A stretch of DNA of 64,000 bases from Proteocatella sp041738345 (GTDB lineage: Bacteria > Bacillota > Clostridia > Peptostreptococcales > Filifactoraceae). Positions 50,496 through 60,160 of this stretch are shown here, piece after piece. The position numbers were made by a program, and so were the translations under genes. Every line of letters starts with the position of its first letter. Position 1 is the stretch's first letter. Below the pieces are notes generated by a model that was given only the letters and a program-made list of their open reading frames with translations, searched no databases and was not told the DNA's origin. The DNA lies in NCBI GenBank assembly GCA_041738345.1, contig JBGSPX010000020.1, positions 12,364 through 76,363 on the forward strand, given 5' to 3'.

Positions 50496-51363
50496 TATAA
50501 AAGAAGGGCTAAAAGGACTTGCTAGAAATAGGTCGATGGCAATAGCATCTGTAGCATCTGTATCGGCATCACTTTTTGTACTTGGAATAATGCTTTGCAT
50601 TGTACTTAATATAAATTTTATTTCAGAGCAAACAAAAGAACAATTTAATTCAGTTCAAGTATTTTTAGAAGATAATATGACTAGCGAACAGATAGGTTCA
50701 TTTAAAGTAGAATTGCAAAAAACAGACAATATAAAAAGTATAAAATATGAAAGTAAAGATCAAGCGCTTAAGAATTTAAAGGTTAGATGGGGAGAAAAAG
50801 CATACTTACTAGAAGGCATCGAAAACCCACTTCAAAATTCATATATAGTAGAAATTGCAGATACGGAAAAAGCAGATAAGCTTGTATCGGACATATCTAA
50901 ACTGAAAAACGTTGAAGATATAAGCTATTACAAAGATATAGTGGATCAATTGAACTATATATCGTTGACAGTAAATAAGTTTGGACTTGCACTTATGGCA
51001 ATACTTACGTTTGTGTCAATATTTATAATTGCAACGACAATAAAACTTACGCTATATGCTAGAAAAAGAGAGATTTTCATAATGAAGTATATAGGAGCTA
51101 CAAACTGGTTTGTAAGATGGCCATTCATTGTAGAAGGGCTTATTTTAGGTTTCTTGGGTTCTCTAATAGCAATTGGTATAACTTATGGATTATATAGTGT
51201 AGTTTATGAGTTTCTAATTAGCAGTAGCTTACATTTTATAAATGGATATCTTATAAGAATAGAAGATATATTAGGAACTGTATCGGCAGTATTTATTTCT
51301 ATGGGTATAGGAATAGGAACGGTAGGCAGCGTTATTTCTGTTAGAAGGTATTTGGAGGTTTAA
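50473..51363 (+). CDS. ftsX: Cell division protein FtsX
   Basis: A 296-residue membrane protein: one N-terminal helix, a large extracellular domain (about residues 45-165), then three helices with NWFVRWPFIVEGLILGFLGS, the type VII ABC layout. ATG 50473 (MLNNFMYSIKEGLKGLARN) follows AAGGGGG inside ftsE. FtsX transmits ATP hydrolysis to the extracellular hydrolase, likely the next gene's product. Confidence 0.93.
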   Translation: MLNNFMYSIKEGLKGLARNRSMAIASVASVSASLFVLGIMLCIVLNINFISEQTKEQFNSVQVFLEDNMTSEQIGSFKVELQKTDNIKSIKYESKDQALKNLKVRWGEKAYLLEGIENPLQNSYIVEIADTEKADKLVSDISKLKNVEDISYYKDIVDQLNYISLTVNKFGLALMAILTFVSIFIIATTIKLTLYARKREIFIMKYIGATNWFVRWPFIVEGLILGFLGSLIAIGITYGLYSVVYEFLISSSLHFINGYLIRIEDILGTVSAVFISMGIGIGTVGSVISVRRYLEV

Positions 51364-52578
51364 ATGAAAAAATCAAGAGTTCTTCTAAGTATTTTACTTA
51401 CAATTTCAATTTCTACATCATCAGTTTTTGCAGCTAGTAATTTGGGCGATCAAAAAAGTAAGCTTAGTACAGTTAAAAATGAAAAAGGAAAAATTACGGC
51501 AGAGATAAAAGAAAAGAAAAAAGAAGTAAACAGCATAAATAAAAACATCTACAGTTTGGATTACAAGATAAATGAAAGTCAAGCTAAATTGGATGGTCTT
51601 CAGACTGAACTAGCTGGGCTTAATGTAAATATAAAATCTACAAAAAGCAAGATAAATCAAATAGAAAAAGATCTAGACAAGAATGAAAAATTGCTTAAAG
51701 AACGACTTCGAGTTATGTATAAGACTAAAGATGTTAGCTATTTAGAAATACTGTTGGCATCTGAAAATATTACGGATTTACTATCTAATGTAAATAATAT
51801 CCAGAGGATAGTGGATTATGATAGAGAAGTGCTTGAAAATCTTGAAAGCAATAAGAAGAAACATGAGGCTCAAAAGCGTTCACTTGAAGCTAGTAAAACC
51901 AAAATGACTAAAATTCAAGAACAAGTGAAATCTGAACAAGCATCTATGGAACAAAATATGGGAGCTCAGCTTACAGAAAAACATAAGATAGCTCAAGATA
52001 TAGGAAAATTAAGATTACAAGAAGAAGAGCTTCAAAGAGAATCATCTTCTATAGAAAAACAAATTCAGGCAATTTTAGCAGAAAGTGCTAGAAAGGCTAA
52101 AGAAGAAGCAAAAAAGAATAATACAAATACAAATACAAATAAAAATACAACGACAACTACAAAAGCTGGGAATCAAACTAATTATTCAGGTGGAAGTATG
52201 CGTTGGCCACTTGCAGTTAGAGGAACAATAACTTCTACGTATGGTTCTAGAAGTGACCCAATAAATGGAGTGAGCAGTTTCCATCAAGGACTTGATATAG
52301 CGGCTCCAAGAGGCACTGCAGTGTATGCAGCGGCAGATGGAACGGTTATATACTCTGGCTATAGAAATAGTTACGGAAACGTAGTTATGATAAATCATGG
52401 CGGAGGAATTGTTACAGTATATGCACATAACTCTTCACTTGTAGCTAAAAAAGGACAGGAAGTTAAGAGAGGTGATATAATATCTAAAGTAGGTTCTACA
52501 GGATATTCTACCGGAAATCACCTTCATTTTGAGGTTAGAAAAAATGGTTCGACAGTAAATCCTAGAGGATATATTTAA
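51364..52578 (+). CDS. Exported coiled-coil M23 peptidase, probable FtsEX effector
   Basis: A 404-residue exported protein. Signal peptide to VFA-A, a long coiled coil (about 27-245), an Asn/Thr linker (about 250-275) and a C-terminal M23/LytM domain (about 280-404). Zinc ligands are visible in FHQGLDIAAPRGT and GNHLHFEVRKNG, with TVYAHNSS between. The plan is that of EnvC, PcsB and CwlO, coiled-coil partners of FtsX. It begins one base after ftsX stops, supporting a shared job in cutting septal peptidoglycan. Confidence 0.88.
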   Translation: MKKSRVLLSILLTISISTSSVFAASNLGDQKSKLSTVKNEKGKITAEIKEKKKEVNSINKNIYSLDYKINESQAKLDGLQTELAGLNVNIKSTKSKINQIEKDLDKNEKLLKERLRVMYKTKDVSYLEILLASENITDLLSNVNNIQRIVDYDREVLENLESNKKKHEAQKRSLEASKTKMTKIQEQVKSEQASMEQNMGAQLTEKHKIAQDIGKLRLQEEELQRESSSIEKQIQAILAESARKAKEEAKKNNTNTNTNKNTTTTTKAGNQTNYSGGSMRWPLAVRGTITSTYGSRSDPINGVSSFHQGLDIAAPRGTAVYAAADGTVIYSGYRNSYGNVVMINHGGGIVTVYAHNSSLVAKKGQEVKRGDIISKVGSTGYSTGNHLHFEVRKNGSTVNPRGYI

Positions 52579-52606
52579 ATAAGACTATAAAAAGGAGAAA
52601 CAAATA

Positions 52607-54001
52607 ATGAAAGCGGTGGACATAAAAAAGCTTTATAGAGATGCTTCGCAGTATCTAGGAAAAGAAGTATTTGTTCAGGGATGGATAAGAACTTCAAGAG
52701 ATTCAAAAACATTTGGATTTATAGAATTAAATGATGGAACTTTCTTTAAAAATTTACAGGTAGTTATAGAAGACGGAAAACTTGAAAATTTTAAAGAAGT
52801 AGTAAAGCTTCCGATAGCAACAGCAATAAATGTGTTAGGAACATTAGTAGAGACACCGGGAACAAAACAGCCTTTTGAAATTCATGCAAAGGAAATAACG
52901 GTAGAAGCCACTTCTGATTCAGATTATCCTATCCAAAAAAAGAGACACACTTTTGAGTATATGAGAACTATAGCGCATTTAAGACCAAGAGCAAATGCTT
53001 TTAATGCAACTTTTAGAATTAGATCAGTAGCAGCTTTTGCAATACACAAATTTTTCCAAGAAAATGGATTTGTTTATGTAAATACTCCTATAATAACAGG
53101 TTCTGACTGTGAAGGTGCAGGAGAAATGTTTAGAGTTACAACCATGGATATGAAAAATCTTCCAAAAACTGAAGATGGGGCAATTGATGATAGCAAAGAT
53201 TTCTTCAAAAAAGCTACAAATCTTACAGTAAGTGGACAGCTTAATGCAGAAACTTTTGCACTTGCATACAAAAATGTATACACATTTGGACCTACATTTA
53301 GATCGGAAAATTCAAATACAGCAAGACATGCAGCGGAATTCTGGATGATGGAGCCTGAAATGGCATTTGCAGACCTTACAGATTATCTAGATAATGCAGA
53401 GGCTATGCTTAAGTATGTTATAAAATATGTACTTGAAAATGCACCAGAAGAAATGGAATTCTTTAATTCAATTATAGATAAAGAACTTTTTGCTAAACTA
53501 GAAAATGTTGTAAATTCAGAATTTGGAAGGATAACATATACAGAAGCGGTTAAATTGCTTAAAGAATGTGGTGAAAAATTTGATTATCCAGTTGAGTGGG
53601 GTTGTGATCTTCAGACAGAACACGAAAGATATTTAGCAGAAAAAGTGTTTAAAAGACCAGTATTTGTTACAAACTATCCTAAAGAAATAAAGTCGTTCTA
53701 TATGAGACTTGATGATGATGGAAAAACTGTAGCAGCAGCAGATTTATTGGTACCAGGAGTAGGCGAACTTATTGGAGGTTCTCAAAGAGAAGAGCGTTAT
53801 GATGTACTTCTTGACAGAATGAAAGAATGTAACTTAAATGAGGAAGATTATTGGTGGTATTTAGAGCTTAGAAAATACGGCGGAGTAAAACATGCAGGAT
53901 ATGGTTTAGGTTTTGAAAGATTAATAATGTATGTTACAGGTATGACAAATATAAGAGATGTAATTCCTTTCCCAAGAACAGTAGGAACTGCAGAATTCTA
54001 A
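52607..54001 (+). CDS. asnS: Asparaginyl-tRNA synthetase
   Basis: A 464-residue class IIb synthetase: N-terminal OB fold (VFVQGWIRTSRDSKTFGFIE), motif 2 FRSENSNTARHAAEFWMMEPE (in parts) and motif 3 GGVKHAGYGLGFERLIMYVTG (in parts). Asn rather than Asp specificity follows from HAAEFWM and the absence of a GAD insert. AAAGGAG upstream; no T-box is visible in the 28-base gap, so it is probably read through from the ftsEX operon. Confidence 0.96.
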   Translation: MKAVDIKKLYRDASQYLGKEVFVQGWIRTSRDSKTFGFIELNDGTFFKNLQVVIEDGKLENFKEVVKLPIATAINVLGTLVETPGTKQPFEIHAKEITVEATSDSDYPIQKKRHTFEYMRTIAHLRPRANAFNATFRIRSVAAFAIHKFFQENGFVYVNTPIITGSDCEGAGEMFRVTTMDMKNLPKTEDGAIDDSKDFFKKATNLTVSGQLNAETFALAYKNVYTFGPTFRSENSNTARHAAEFWMMEPEMAFADLTDYLDNAEAMLKYVIKYVLENAPEEMEFFNSIIDKELFAKLENVVNSEFGRITYTEAVKLLKECGEKFDYPVEWGCDLQTEHERYLAEKVFKRPVFVTNYPKEIKSFYMRLDDDGKTVAAADLLVPGVGELIGGSQREERYDVLLDRMKECNLNEEDYWWYLELRKYGGVKHAGYGLGFERLIMYVTGMTNIRDVIPFPRTVGTAEF

Positions 54002-54030
54002 TATAGATGAATAACTAGTTTAATAAATAG

Positions 54031-54066
54031 AGAACTTGCAAAATAAATTTGCAGGTTCTTTTTTTA
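54031..54066 (+). terminator. Rho-independent terminator of asnS
   Basis: A stem GAACTTGCAAA/TTTGCAGGTTC with T7, directly upstream of the Pho-regulated promoter. Confidence 0.85.
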
Positions 54067-54073
54067 TGACGAT

Positions 54074-54138
54074 TTTACATAAAATTAACATAGGCTTTAC
54101 ATATGCATAACAAACTGTATTAAGATTAGTAATATAAT
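54074..54138 (+). promoter_or_regulatory. PhoP box (four repeats) and -10 of the pst operon
   Basis: TTTACA (54074), TTAACA (54085), TTTACA (54096) and ATAACA (54107) recur every 11 bases, matching the Gram-positive PhoP consensus TT(A/T/C)ACA-N5. TATAAT lies 20 bases after the last (54133-54138), so PhoP probably replaces a -35. Induction by phosphate starvation is expected. Confidence 0.85.
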
Positions 54139-54185
54139 AAGTTTGTAAGGAAAACTTAAAATAAAAACTCAAAGGAGAATAGAAC

Positions 54186-55055
54186 ATGTTATTTAACAAA
54201 AAAATTATGGCATTAGCAATGACGGCAGTACTTACAGTAGGTATTTTAGCAGGATGCGGTTCTAAAGAAGAGTCAAATGAGGCAAGTGCACCAGCTGAAT
54301 CAAGTGGAAAAATAATATTAGTAGGTTCAACCTCTGTAGACCCGTTAGCACAAAAATTAGCGGAAAGTTATAAAGTGTCTAACCCTGGAGTAGAAATAGA
54401 AATTCAAGCGGTAGGTTCAAGTGCAGGAATAAAGGCAGCGATTGACGGTAGTGCAACAATCGGAATGGCTTCAAGAGAACTTAAAGATGAGGAAATAACA
54501 GAAGGGGCTACACCACATGTTATTTGTAAAGATGGAATTGCAGTAGCAGTAAATCCAGAAAATCCAGTTCAAAATCTTACAAAGGAACAGGTTCAAAAGA
54601 TATTCCTAGGAGAAATTAAAAATTGGAAAGAAGTTGGCGGAAATGATGAAGAAATACTTGTAGTTTCTAGAGAGTCAGGGTCTGGAACTAGAGGAGCTTT
54701 TGAAGAAATATTAAAAATAGAAAAAGAAGTTGATGGCAAAAAAGTGAGTGGTTTAGTTGAAAATGCACTACAAGCAGAAGGTACAGGAGCAGTTAAAGCC
54801 AATGTAGCTTCAAAAGCAAATGCAATAGGATACGTATCACTTGGATATATAGATGACAGCATAAAAACAGTTCAAGTAGAAGGTGTAGATGCAACCGCTG
54901 AAAATATATTAGCAGGAACATATCCAGTAGCAAGACCATTTGTATTTGTTACAAAAGGAGATGTATCAGAGATTGATCAAGCATTTATAGATTTTGTACT
55001 TGGTAGTGAAGGTCAGACAGAAATAGAAAAAGACGGATATATAAAAATAGGTTAG
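54186..55055 (+). CDS. pstS: Phosphate-binding lipoprotein PstS
   Basis: A 289-residue lipoprotein with lipobox LAGC (Cys near residue 23) and a periplasmic-binding domain: ILVGSTSVDPLAQKLAESY, AVGSSAGIKAAIDGSATIGMASREL (in parts) and SRESGSGTRGAFEEIL, the phosphate-contact loops. It captures phosphate outside the membrane for PstCAB. First gene of the Pho-box operon. Confidence 0.95.
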   Translation: MLFNKKIMALAMTAVLTVGILAGCGSKEESNEASAPAESSGKIILVGSTSVDPLAQKLAESYKVSNPGVEIEIQAVGSSAGIKAAIDGSATIGMASRELKDEEITEGATPHVICKDGIAVAVNPENPVQNLTKEQVQKIFLGEIKNWKEVGGNDEEILVVSRESGSGTRGAFEEILKIEKEVDGKKVSGLVENALQAEGTGAVKANVASKANAIGYVSLGYIDDSIKTVQVEGVDATAENILAGTYPVARPFVFVTKGDVSEIDQAFIDFVLGSEGQTEIEKDGYIKIG

Positions 55056-55067
55056 CTAGACTTTAAC

Positions 55068-55105
55068 AAATTGTAAGCCCTCCTGTATGTGAGGGCTTAC
55101 AATTT
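55068..55105 (+). promoter_or_regulatory. Strong intercistronic hairpin between pstS and pstC
   Basis: A 15-bp perfect stem AAATTGTAAGCCCTC/GAGGGCTTACAATTT with an 8-base loop and no T-run. More likely an mRNA-stabilising or partial-attenuation element raising PstS over the transporter than a full terminator. Confidence 0.7.
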
Positions 55106-55133
55106 GGATATAAGTTTTGATAGAGGTGAAAAA

Positions 55134-56024
55134 GTGAGAGAGTTAGATAATTCAAATGTAGCTAAAGCACAGAAAAAAATAGATAAGGCTATAGAAATAT
55201 CATTTTTTATGTGTGCGTTTTTTGCAGTATTTTCAGTAGGATTTATAGCGTTTTATATATTATCAAGGGGGATTCCAGCAATAGCTCAAATTGGTTTAGG
55301 TAGTTTCATTTTTGACACTATGTGGGAGCCTACAGGAGATTTCTATGGAATCTGGGCAATGATTATAGGCACTGTATATGCTACTTTTGGAGCAATAATA
55401 ATAGGATTACCTGTAGGACTTTTTACTGCGGTATTTCTTGCGGAATTAGCGCCACCAAGTCTTGCAAGAATAATGAGAAATTCGATAAATCTTTTGGCAG
55501 GGATTCCATCTGTAGTATATGGTTTTTTTGGACTAGTAGTTTTGGTACCATTTATAGATAAAGTTTTTGGTGGAGGAGGAAACAGTCTTTTAGCTACAGT
55601 ACTTATTTTAAGCATAATGATTCTTCCTACAATAATAAATCTTAGTGAAACAGCTATAAGAGCAGTACCCTCATACTATAAAGAGGGTTCACTTGGGCTT
55701 GGAGCTACACATATAGAGACGATATTCAAAGTAATAATACCAGCAGCTAAATCAGGTATACTTGCCTCTGTTGTACTTGGAATAGGAAGAGCAGTAGGCG
55801 AAACGATGGCAGTAATATTAGTTTCTGGTAATACTCCGCTTATACCGCACTCTATATTTGATAGACTTAGAACAATGACAGCAACAATAGCGATGGAAAT
55901 GTCTTATTCAAGTGGATTACATCAAGAAGCGCTTTTTGGAATAGGTGTTATATTATTTGTATTTATAATGATATTAAATCTAATGCTTAATTATTTTACG
56001 AGTAAGATGGGTGGTGAAAAATAG
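55134..56024 (+). CDS. pstC: Phosphate ABC transporter permease PstC
   Basis: A 296-residue permease with six helices: FDTMWEPTGDFYGIWAMIIG, ELAPPSLARIMRNSINLLAGIPSVVYG (in parts) and ILPTIINLSETAIRAVP, the EAA-loop region. The GTG at 55134 follows GAGGTG; the upstream reading from 55089 begins inside the hairpin loop and is rejected. Confidence 0.94.
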   Translation: MRELDNSNVAKAQKKIDKAIEISFFMCAFFAVFSVGFIAFYILSRGIPAIAQIGLGSFIFDTMWEPTGDFYGIWAMIIGTVYATFGAIIIGLPVGLFTAVFLAELAPPSLARIMRNSINLLAGIPSVVYGFFGLVVLVPFIDKVFGGGGNSLLATVLILSIMILPTIINLSETAIRAVPSYYKEGSLGLGATHIETIFKVIIPAAKSGILASVVLGIGRAVGETMAVILVSGNTPLIPHSIFDRLRTMTATIAMEMSYSSGLHQEALFGIGVILFVFIMILNLMLNYFTSKMGGEK

Positions 56025-56831
56025 ATGAGAAAGACATATAATAATTTAATGAAAGTCTTAGTGTATATATCATCGGGATTTACACTCATAGCACTCATAC
56101 TAATATTGTCATATATTCTTATAAAGGGAATTCCAGGGCTCAGCATGAAATTTTTATTTGATCCTAAAACTGGAATATTTCCTTCAATAATTACGACGCT
56201 TCAGATGATAGGAATTGCACTTTTGATATCTGCTCCTATAGGGGTATTTGCGGCAATATATCTCACGGAATATGCAAACCAAGGAAGGATTACAAAGTTA
56301 ATTCGTTTTGCAACAGAGAGTCTTTCTGGAATACCATCTATAATATATGGACTTTTTGGGATGTTATTTTTTGTAAAAACTTTAGGATTTGGTTGGTCAC
56401 TACTTGCAGGGGCCTTAACATCAAGTATAATGATTCTTCCAACTATAGTAAGAGCAACAGAAGAAACTATAAAATCTGTACCGAAGGAGTATAGAGAAGG
56501 TAGTTATGGTCTTGGAGCTACAAAGATAAGAACAATATTTAAAATAATTTTACCGACAGCTTCACCGGGTATTTTAGCGGCAATGATTTTAAGTATAGGA
56601 AGAGTTGTAGGAGAAACGGCAGCACTTATACTAACGGCAGGGACTGTGCTTCAAGTGCCACAAACCGCATTTGATTCAGGTCGTACTATGTCAGTACATC
56701 TTTATCTTCTAGCAAAAGAAGGAATCTCGTTTGAAGATGCTTTTGCTACCGCAACAGTTTTAATATTTACAGTATTACTAGTTAACTTTTCAGCTACGTA
56801 TTTAGCAAAGAAAGTTAATCAAAATAGATAA
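56025..56831 (+). CDS. pstA: Phosphate ABC transporter permease PstA
   Basis: A 268-residue permease partner of PstC: IFPSIITTLQMIGIALLIS, GIPSIIYGLFGMLFF and ILPTIVRATEETIKSVPKEY. ATG follows the pstC stop with no gap. Confidence 0.95.
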   Translation: MRKTYNNLMKVLVYISSGFTLIALILILSYILIKGIPGLSMKFLFDPKTGIFPSIITTLQMIGIALLISAPIGVFAAIYLTEYANQGRITKLIRFATESLSGIPSIIYGLFGMLFFVKTLGFGWSLLAGALTSSIMILPTIVRATEETIKSVPKEYREGSYGLGATKIRTIFKIILPTASPGILAAMILSIGRVVGETAALILTAGTVLQVPQTAFDSGRTMSVHLYLLAKEGISFEDAFATATVLIFTVLLVNFSATYLAKKVNQNR

Positions 56832-56844
56832 TGAGAGGAAATAT

Positions 56845-57603
56845 ATGAGCGAATATAAATTTTCAGTAGAAAATATGAATCTTTACTATGGGGGATTTCA
56901 AGCCCTAAAAGATATTAACATAAACTTAAATAAAGAAGGTATAACTGCACTTATAGGTCCTTCCGGATGTGGAAAATCAACATTTTTGAAATCACTTAAC
57001 AGGATGAATGATCTTGTAGAGGGGTGTAAAATTGAAGGAAATATATTATTAGAAGGGGTCGATATATATAAAGATAGTATTGATGTATATCAACTTAGAA
57101 AAAGAGTAGGAATGGTTTTTCAAAAACCAAATCCATTCCCTATGAGCATATATGATAATGTTGCTTATGGGCCAAGAACGCATGGAATAAAAGACAAAAA
57201 AACGCTTGATGAGATTGTAGAAAAATCACTTAAAGGTGCTTTTATTTGGAATGAGGTTAAAGATAGATTAAAAACTTCAGCCCTTGGACTTTCTGGGGGA
57301 CAACAACAAAGGCTTTGTATAGCAAGAGCTTTAGCAGTAGACCCAGAGGTGCTTCTTATGGACGAGCCTACTTCTGCGCTAGATCCTATAGCAACTTCAA
57401 AAATAGAAGATTTGATGCAAGAACTTAAAAAGAAGTATACTATTGTGATTGTAACCCATTCAATGCAGCAAGCAGCTAGAATTTCAGATGAAACAGCGTT
57501 TTTCTTGTTAGGAGAACTTATAGAAAAAGATACAACTAAGAAGATATTTACTACCCCTTCTAATAAGAAAACAGAAGATTATATCACAGGTAGATTTGGT
57601 TAA
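56845..57603 (+). CDS. pstB: Phosphate ABC transporter ATPase PstB
   Basis: A 252-residue ABC ATPase: VENMNLYYGGFQALKDI, Walker A GPSGCGKSTFLKSLNRMNDL, FQKPNPFPMSIYDNVAYGPR, signature LSGGQQQRLCIARA and Walker B LLMDEPTSALDP. The RMNDL and NPFPMSIYDN phrases are specific to PstB. Confidence 0.97.
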   Translation: MSEYKFSVENMNLYYGGFQALKDININLNKEGITALIGPSGCGKSTFLKSLNRMNDLVEGCKIEGNILLEGVDIYKDSIDVYQLRKRVGMVFQKPNPFPMSIYDNVAYGPRTHGIKDKKTLDEIVEKSLKGAFIWNEVKDRLKTSALGLSGGQQQRLCIARALAVDPEVLLMDEPTSALDPIATSKIEDLMQELKKKYTIVIVTHSMQQAARISDETAFFLLGELIEKDTTKKIFTTPSNKKTEDYITGRFG

Positions 57604-57625
57604 TAACGTTTAAAAGGAGATTAAA

Positions 57626-58279
57626 ATGGTAAGAGAAGGATTTGATTTAAGTCTTAGTGAATTAAAAGCAGAAGTAATCTCAATGATGGAAAATGTAAAC
57701 GAGATATTAGAAAAGAGTGTAAATGCACTTATAGAACAGGATGTAGCTACAGCAAGATGGGTTATAAGTTTTGACGATGTTATAGATAATCAAAGAAACG
57801 ATATAGAAGAACGATGCATTGATCTTTTGGCATTACAGCAGCCAGCAGCTAGAGATTTGAGAATATTATTTTCTATATTGGGAATAGTAAATGATTTGGA
57901 ACGAATGGGAGATTATTCTGTAAATATAGCCAAAGAAACTATTCTTATAGGTGATGAAAAACATATAAAACCGCTTAAAGATATTCCTAAAATGAAAACT
58001 ATAATTTCAGATATGATAAAAAATACAATACAAAGCTTTGTACAGGAGGACTCCAAACTTGCTTACCGAGTGGGAAGTGAAGATGAGTTAGTCGATGAGC
58101 TTTACAAAAACATATATAATGAAATTCTTCATAAAGTAAATGAGAATGCAGGAAATATATCCCAAGGAACGAGATTTTTATTCGTAGGAAGATATCTTGA
58201 AAGAATGGGAGATCATCTTACAAATATTTGCGAAAAGATAATATATATAGTGGATGGCAAGCGAGTAGAGATAAACTAA
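57626..58279 (+). CDS. phoU: Phosphate signalling regulator PhoU
   Basis: A 217-residue all-helical protein with two PhoU repeats (VISFDDVIDNQRNDIEERC, ARDLRILFSILGIVNDLERMGDYSVNIA in parts; LERMGDHLTNICEKIIYIV). It represses the Pho regulon and restrains Pst uptake when phosphate is ample. Last pst gene, AAAAGGAG upstream. Confidence 0.95.
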   Translation: MVREGFDLSLSELKAEVISMMENVNEILEKSVNALIEQDVATARWVISFDDVIDNQRNDIEERCIDLLALQQPAARDLRILFSILGIVNDLERMGDYSVNIAKETILIGDEKHIKPLKDIPKMKTIISDMIKNTIQSFVQEDSKLAYRVGSEDELVDELYKNIYNEILHKVNENAGNISQGTRFLFVGRYLERMGDHLTNICEKIIYIVDGKRVEIN

Positions 58280-58294
58280 TTCCTAGGAGGCACA

Positions 58295-60061
58295 ATGCTT
58301 AAGTTCAAAAATCATATATATGCTTTAATCAGTAAGGTTAAATTTAAAAATTTTAAATTTAATTTAAAAATAGACGTAAATAATTTTAGTATAAGAAATA
58401 AGATGTTTTTTGGATTTGGAGTAATAATATTAATTTTATCAATATCATCAATTATATCAGTAGGTGCTTTTAAATATTTTTCATCAAGTATTTCTGATTT
58501 TACAAACTATGCTATACCGACGACAAATATAAGCTTAAAAGCAAGTAAAGATTTAGTAGCAGCAAGAGAACATATACAAAAAACAGTCAATGCTAAGTCA
58601 AAAGAAGAAGTGACTCAAAATTTAGAAGAAGCTAAAAAATATATTGATAATCTTCCTAAAACTATAGAAATTCTTGAAAAAGAATATAGGGGAGATACTC
58701 GGAATTTAGAGCTTATAAAATATAATGTCTCACTTCTTAGCTCAACAAGGGATAGTTTGTTTAATATTATGAGTACGGATTTAAATTCAGATAATATTCC
58801 TATGTTGAGGGAACAATATGAAAAAAATTCCAATTCTGCAGAAGCTAGATTTAGTGAAATAAGTGAAGAAATTGCAACATATTCTTCGGAGTATTTGAAA
58901 GCTCAAAAATTACATGAATTTAAAGCTACATTAATAATTGTTTTAGCCGCACTAATAAATATAGTAATGGCATTTATTATGTGCCTCAGCCTTTCAAAAT
59001 TAATAATAAGACCAATCTGTAAGATAAAAGATGCCTTTGAAGAATTTTCAAATGGGAATCTAAATGTGGAAATAGATTATGATTCAAAAGATGAACTTGG
59101 ACAGCTGTGTAATAGCTTTGTCGAAACCTCGAAAAACCTAAAAAATTATATATTCAATATATCTTATGTACTTGAAGAGATGGCAAATGGCAATCTTGGC
59201 GTGGAAATGAATTTTAAGTTTGAGGGTGATTTCAAAAATATTGGAATGTCCTTAGAGAAAATATTGATTTCATTAAATGAAGCGATGAATCAGATATATA
59301 TTTCATCAGAACAAGTTTCGCAAGGCGCTTATCAAGTTTCGCAGGGGGCACAAGATTTATCAAAGGGCACAATAAATCAAGCAAGTGCTTCGGAACAGCT
59401 TAACTTTAGAGTTTCGGAGATATATGAAAAAAATAAACAGAGCGCAGAAGAAGCAAAACAGGTTTTAAATTCAGCCTCAAAAGCATTTGACAGTATCCAA
59501 AAAAGTAATGCTCATATGGAAGCTATGTTATTTGCAATGCATGATATAAAAGAAAAATCTAATAAAATAAGTAAAATAATAAAAGCGATTGATGACATAG
59601 CTTTTCAGACAAATATATTATCACTAAATGCATCGGTAGAAGCCGCAAGAGCAGGGCAAGCAGGAAAAGGCTTCGCGGTTGTAGCGGGAGAAGTGAGAAA
59701 TCTTGCACAAAAATCTTCACAGGAAGCGAAAAATATATTTGAACTAATAAGTCATACCGTAAGTTCTATAGAAAATGGCTTTGAAAAAGCTCAAAATGCA
59801 AAGGATAGCATGAAAGATGTAGTTAATAGTTCTTCGGATATATCAAATAAAGTAAACTCTATATATCAATCGTCTGAGAAACAATTAGAAGCAGCAAGGG
59901 AAATTACTCAATCGGTAAATCTAATTTCAGAAGTAATTCATTCAAATTCAGCAGCATCAGAAGAAAGTGCAGCATCTAGCAGTCAACTATCTTCTCAAGC
60001 CCATAGTTTAAAGGAATTGGTACAGCAATTTAGATTAAATGAAATTTATCTGGCTGAGTAA
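58295..60061 (+). CDS. Methyl-accepting chemotaxis protein
   Basis: A 588-residue chemoreceptor. Unusually long cytoplasmic start (about 35 residues, KFKNFKFNLK), TM1 (about 37-58), a four-helix-bundle-type sensor (60-205), TM2 (about 208-230), HAMP (231-285), and a signalling domain with hairpin tip IDDIAFQTNILSLNASVEAARAGQAGKGFAVVAGEVRNLAQKS (in parts). The ligand is unknown. It starts 16 bases after phoU, so read-through from the Pho promoter could couple it to phosphate stress (inference). Confidence 0.92.
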   Translation: MLKFKNHIYALISKVKFKNFKFNLKIDVNNFSIRNKMFFGFGVIILILSISSIISVGAFKYFSSSISDFTNYAIPTTNISLKASKDLVAAREHIQKTVNAKSKEEVTQNLEEAKKYIDNLPKTIEILEKEYRGDTRNLELIKYNVSLLSSTRDSLFNIMSTDLNSDNIPMLREQYEKNSNSAEARFSEISEEIATYSSEYLKAQKLHEFKATLIIVLAALINIVMAFIMCLSLSKLIIRPICKIKDAFEEFSNGNLNVEIDYDSKDELGQLCNSFVETSKNLKNYIFNISYVLEEMANGNLGVEMNFKFEGDFKNIGMSLEKILISLNEAMNQIYISSEQVSQGAYQVSQGAQDLSKGTINQASASEQLNFRVSEIYEKNKQSAEEAKQVLNSASKAFDSIQKSNAHMEAMLFAMHDIKEKSNKISKIIKAIDDIAFQTNILSLNASVEAARAGQAGKGFAVVAGEVRNLAQKSSQEAKNIFELISHTVSSIENGFEKAQNAKDSMKDVVNSSSDISNKVNSIYQSSEKQLEAAREITQSVNLISEVIHSNSAASEESAASSSQLSSQAHSLKELVQQFRLNEIYLAE

Positions 60062-60108
60062 ATTAGTTAAATTTGTCGACAATAATAAAATTATTTGATA
60101 TACTTATA

Positions 60109-60138
60109 TTGTTAAATAATTTACATAAGGTATATAAT
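60109..60138 (+). promoter_or_regulatory. Promoter of the YbaK-type gene
   Basis: TTGTTA (60109-60114), 18 bases, TATAAT (60133-60138), 23 bases before the ATG. Confidence 0.65.
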
Positions 60139-60160
60139 TAATTTTTATAGGAGGCAGAAA

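Noticed and set aside
52579..52606. T-box leader before asnS
   Set aside because: Only 28 bases separate it from the M23 gene; no room for specifier or antiterminator.
55068..55105. Hairpin after pstS as a full terminator
   Set aside because: No T-run follows, and pstC starts just beyond in the same operon.
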